Source: Cellvibrionales bacterium UBA1969 (GTDB taxonomy: Bacteria > Pseudomonadota > Gammaproteobacteria > Pseudomonadales > UBA7434). From it: 35,275 bases of DNA. The stretch lies in NCBI GenBank assembly GCA_002339085.1, contig DDDX01000006.1, positions 1 through 35,275 on the forward strand, written 5' to 3'. Shown here in pieces: positions 32,858-35,275 of this stretch. Position 1 is the first letter of the stretch. Every line of letters begins with the position of its first letter. A program made the translations under genes and the position numbers. The notes under the pieces are model-generated. The model worked only from the letters and a program-made list of their open reading frames with translations. It had not been told where the DNA came from and ran no database searches.

Positions 32858-34324
32858 ATGCCAAGAATCGCTTACGAAGCCCTTACCTTTGACGATGTGT
32901 TGCTCTTGCCCGCATATTCTGAAATTGTTGCCCGCGACGTTAATATGCAAACGAAGTTGACCAATAAAATTCAACTTAATATCCCGATTGTTTCTTCGGC
33001 AATGGACACGGTCACCGAGTCACGTTTAGCTATTGCTCTAGCGCAGGCCGGCGGCATCGGCATTGTGCATAAAAATATGACCGTTGAGGAGCAGGCAAAA
33101 GAAGTACGTGCGGTGAAAAAGTTTGAAAGTGGCGTGGTGCGTGATCCAATTACGATCGAAGCCAATGCACCAGTGAGCGAATTATTGGATATTAAACAGC
33201 AGCATAATATTTCAGGCGTACCGGTAATGAAAAATGGTGATTTAGTCGGTATCGTGACCAGTCGTGATGTGCGCTATGAAACTGACTACAGTGTCACTAT
33301 CGAGACGATTATGACTCCTAAAGATCGGTTAGTGACCGTGAAAGAGGGCACCTCGGCTGACGAGGTTAAAAAAGTGCTACACGAAAACAGAATCGAAAAA
33401 GTGTTAGTCGTGAATGATGGCTTTGAACTTTGCGGCATGATTACCGTAAAAGATTTGGATTTGGCGCAACGCTTTCCAAGCGCCTGTAAAGACAGTTCTG
33501 GCCAATTACGCGTTGGTGCGGCGGTTGGCGTTGGTGGTGATACTGAACAGCGTGTGGTTGCCTTAATCGAAGCAGGTGTTGATGTGTTAGTTGTAGACAC
33601 TGCTCATGGGCATTCTCGAAATGTAATAGAACGTGTCAGATGGATTAAGCAGAAATTTCCAGATACAGAAGTTATTGGCGGTAATATTGCTACCGGCACA
33701 GCAGCCCTAGCATTGGTTGAAGCGGGTGCTGATGCGGTTAAGGTGGGTATTGGTCCTGGCTCCATTTGCACGACTCGCATTGTGACGGGTGTCGGGGTGC
33801 CGCAGATATCGGCCATTTCAGATGTGGTTAAAGCGCTTGATGGAGAAGTACCTGTCATTGCTGATGGCGGCATTCGTTTCTCAGGTGATATTTCTAAAGC
33901 AGTTGTCGCTGGTGCTCACGCCATCATGGTCGGTAGTTTGTTAGCCGGGACTGAAGAAGCGCCGGGTGAAGTGGAATTGTATCAAGGACGCACCTATAAA
34001 GCTTACCGAGGTATGGGCTCGATTGGCGCTATGGCTCAAAAGCAAGGCTCTAGTGATCGATATTTTCAAGATGCCAGTGCCGGAACTGAAAAATTAGTTC
34101 CAGAAGGTATTGAAGGTCGCGTAGCTTATAAGGGCCCGGTTAATCGCATTGTCGCTCAATTAGTTGGCGGTTTGCAGTCCTCAATGGGCTATACTGGCTG
34201 TGCGACGATCGAGCTAATGCGCACCGTGCCTGAATTTATCAAAGTCACTTCGGCCGGTATGAACGAAAGCCATGTGCATGACGTTAGCATCACTAAAGAA
34301 GCACCCAATTACCCTGTACGCTAA
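32858..34324 (+). CDS. guaB: Inosine-5'-monophosphate dehydrogenase
   Basis: 488 aa; oxidises IMP to XMP with NAD, the committed step of guanine nucleotide synthesis. The N-terminus has EALTFDDVLLLPAYSE, the CBS pair lies at about 92-205, and the catalytic loop GIGPGSICTTRI places the nucleophile at Cys304. The flap and C-terminus have YRGMGSIGAM and GGLQSSMGYTGC. Start ATG 32858 has AGGAAG seven bases upstream; a TTG codon directly before it is not needed. Followed by guaA after 68 bases, the usual guaBA operon. Confidence 0.98.
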   Translation: MPRIAYEALTFDDVLLLPAYSEIVARDVNMQTKLTNKIQLNIPIVSSAMDTVTESRLAIALAQAGGIGIVHKNMTVEEQAKEVRAVKKFESGVVRDPITIEANAPVSELLDIKQQHNISGVPVMKNGDLVGIVTSRDVRYETDYSVTIETIMTPKDRLVTVKEGTSADEVKKVLHENRIEKVLVVNDGFELCGMITVKDLDLAQRFPSACKDSSGQLRVGAAVGVGGDTEQRVVALIEAGVDVLVVDTAHGHSRNVIERVRWIKQKFPDTEVIGGNIATGTAALALVEAGADAVKVGIGPGSICTTRIVTGVGVPQISAISDVVKALDGEVPVIADGGIRFSGDISKAVVAGAHAIMVGSLLAGTEEAPGEVELYQGRTYKAYRGMGSIGAMAQKQGSSDRYFQDASAGTEKLVPEGIEGRVAYKGPVNRIVAQLVGGLQSSMGYTGCATIELMRTVPEFIKVTSAGMNESHVHDVSITKEAPNYPVR

Positions 34325-34347
34325 ATCATTCAATTATGTTTTTATAG

Positions 34348-34365
34348 ACAGTGTTTAGGCACTGT
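34348..34365 (+). repeat. Small hairpin between guaB and guaA
   Basis: A perfect 6-bp stem, ACAGTG (34348-34353) and CACTGT (34360-34365), with loop TTTAGG. There is no following T-run, so it should not end transcription before guaA; it may mark an RNA processing or stability site. Confidence 0.35.
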
Positions 34366-34392
34366 GATCATTATTTTCTATATTAGGTCGCT

Positions 34393-35275
34393 ATGAGCTC
34401 AGCTATTCAGCAGCAAAGTATTTTAATTCTTGATTTTGGTTCGCAGTACACCCAACTTATTGCTCGTCGAGTAAGGGAGTCGGGGGTTTATTCAGAAATT
34501 TTGCCTTGGGATATAGAGTCAGAGCGTATTGTTAAGTTTAATCCCAAAGGGATTATTTTATCGGGGGGCCCTGAAACAGTCACAGGTGACGATGCGCCCG
34601 CAGCTCCGACTATCGTCTTTAGCTTAGGTGTTCCGGTATTGGGTATTTGTTATGGCATGCAAACCATGGCGGCTCAGTTAGGGGGTAAGGTTGAAACGTC
34701 CGATAAGCGAGAATTTGGCTATGCAAAGGTACGTCTGTTAGCTGACACCGAACTAACGCGAGGCATTAGTGATGATGAAATTGATGCCGATGTGTATCTT
34801 GACGTTTGGATGAGTCATGGCGATAAAGTGGTTGAGCTCCCTGATAATTTTACTTTATTAGCAGCGACTGACAGCGCACCTATAGCAGCCATGGTTGATA
34901 CGGAGCGGCAGTTTTATGGGCTACAGTTTCACCCTGAAGTTACCCATACCATTAGCGGCCAGCAATTGATTGAGCGTTTCACGCGCGACATTTGTGGCTG
35001 TGATGGACTTTGGACGATCAGCAATATTGTTGAGCAATCCATTGCTGAAGTGCAGCAAACGGTTGGCGATGAGCAGGTGATATTAGGTTTGTCGGGCGGT
35101 GTTGACTCGTCAGTCGTTGCCGCTTTACTTCATCGTGCTATCGGCGATCAACTTACCTGCGTGTTTGTCGATAATGGCTTGTTGCGTCTTAATGAAGGTA
35201 ATCAAGTAATGTCGATGTTTGCTGAAAATATGGGTGTTAAAGTGATCAGGGTCAATGCTGAGTCCAGGTTTTTAG
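34393..35275 (+). CDS. guaA: GMP synthase (glutamine-hydrolysing), 5' part, cut by window end
   Basis: The frame from ATG 34393 stays open to the window edge, giving 294 complete codons of an expected roughly 520. The N-terminal glutamine amidotransferase domain is complete: LDFGSQYTQLIARRVRE, LSGGPETV, the nucleophile Cys in GICYGMQTM, and the His/Glu pair in FHPEVTHT. The ATP-pyrophosphatase domain begins with the PP-loop LGLSGGVDSSVVAALL and continues with VFVDNGLLRLNE. It aminates XMP to GMP. AGG at 34385-34387 lies five bases before the start. Co-transcribed with guaB. Confidence 0.97.
   Translation, partial: MSSAIQQQSILILDFGSQYTQLIARRVRESGVYSEILPWDIESERIVKFNPKGIILSGGPETVTGDDAPAAPTIVFSLGVPVLGICYGMQTMAAQLGGKVETSDKREFGYAKVRLLADTELTRGISDDEIDADVYLDVWMSHGDKVVELPDNFTLLAATDSAPIAAMVDTERQFYGLQFHPEVTHTISGQQLIERFTRDICGCDGLWTISNIVEQSIAEVQQTVGDEQVILGLSGGVDSSVVAALLHRAIGDQLTCVFVDNGLLRLNEGNQVMSMFAENMGVKVIRVNAESRFL

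Noticed and set aside
1..35275. Mobile elements, prophage, CRISPR, tRNA or rRNA
   Set aside because: No transposase, integrase, regularly spaced repeats, or cloverleaf/rRNA-like sequence was recognised; short tRNAs could be missed by eye.

Overview
The window reads as a chromosomal segment of a free-living, probably marine, gammaproteobacterium. Conserved housekeeping genes (bolA, trhO, miaE, fabV, xseA, guaB, guaA) all resemble gammaproteobacterial versions, base composition is moderate (a little under half G+C by eye), and the xseA/guaBA divergence is an arrangement seen in Pseudomonas and relatives. The catabolic genes (steroid-dehydrogenase-like flavoprotein, luciferase-like flavoenzymes, P450, sulfotransferase, acyl-CoA ligase) are typical of lipid- and terpenoid-degrading marine lineages such as Spongiibacteraceae. 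That placement is inference.

Layout. (1) 1-3743: the 3' end of a 3-hydroxyacyl-CoA dehydrogenase gene with a good intrinsic terminator, then a tight bolA-trhO-GGDEF operon. The GGDEF protein has lost its active-site signature but keeps its inhibitory c-di-GMP site. (2) 3763-13474: a catabolic block. Minus strand: KstD-like FAD dehydrogenase then a luciferase-like (LLM) oxidoreductase. Divergently, plus strand: C-C bond hydrolase, 2-keto-4-pentenoate hydratase, GFA/CENP-V-fold protein and an MFS transporter. Then a minus-strand class II aldolase, an AraC-type regulator and an ECH1-like dienoyl-CoA isomerase. (3) 13471-17902: mostly housekeeping and orphan genes: glycosyltransferase-like protein, miaE, fabV, metallo-beta-lactamase-fold hydrolase, GIY-YIG protein. 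(4) 18026-25824: catabolic genes again. There is a FadD3-like acyl-CoA synthetase, a SnoaL-fold protein, and a five-gene plus-strand operon P450 - LLM - LLM - sulfotransferase - hotdog thioesterase. (5) 25926-31169: a signalling block. A minus-strand operon encodes a receiver/nucleotide-cyclase protein, a stand-alone receiver and a hybrid histidine kinase; it is divergent from a CRP-like regulator. (6) 31229-35275: xseA (minus) and guaB-guaA (plus, guaA cut by the window edge).

How the parts may work together. Regions 2 and 4 look like one dispersed catabolic locus for a cyclic, probably terpenoid or steroid-like compound: oxygenation (P450, LLM enzymes), ring desaturation (KstD-like), C-C hydrolysis and hydration, CoA activation, isomerisation and thioester release. 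The window lacks an extradiol dioxygenase and the usual aldolase/dehydrogenase pair of meta-cleavage pathways, so the substrate is unknown. The signalling block looks like a self-contained phosphorelay plus cyclic-nucleotide circuit. The cyclase carries Glu where adenylate cyclases have Lys, and the neighbouring CRP homologue has changed adenine-contact residues, so a non-cAMP (possibly cGMP) circuit is plausible.

No tRNA, rRNA, CRISPR array, transposase, integrase or phage gene was recognised.
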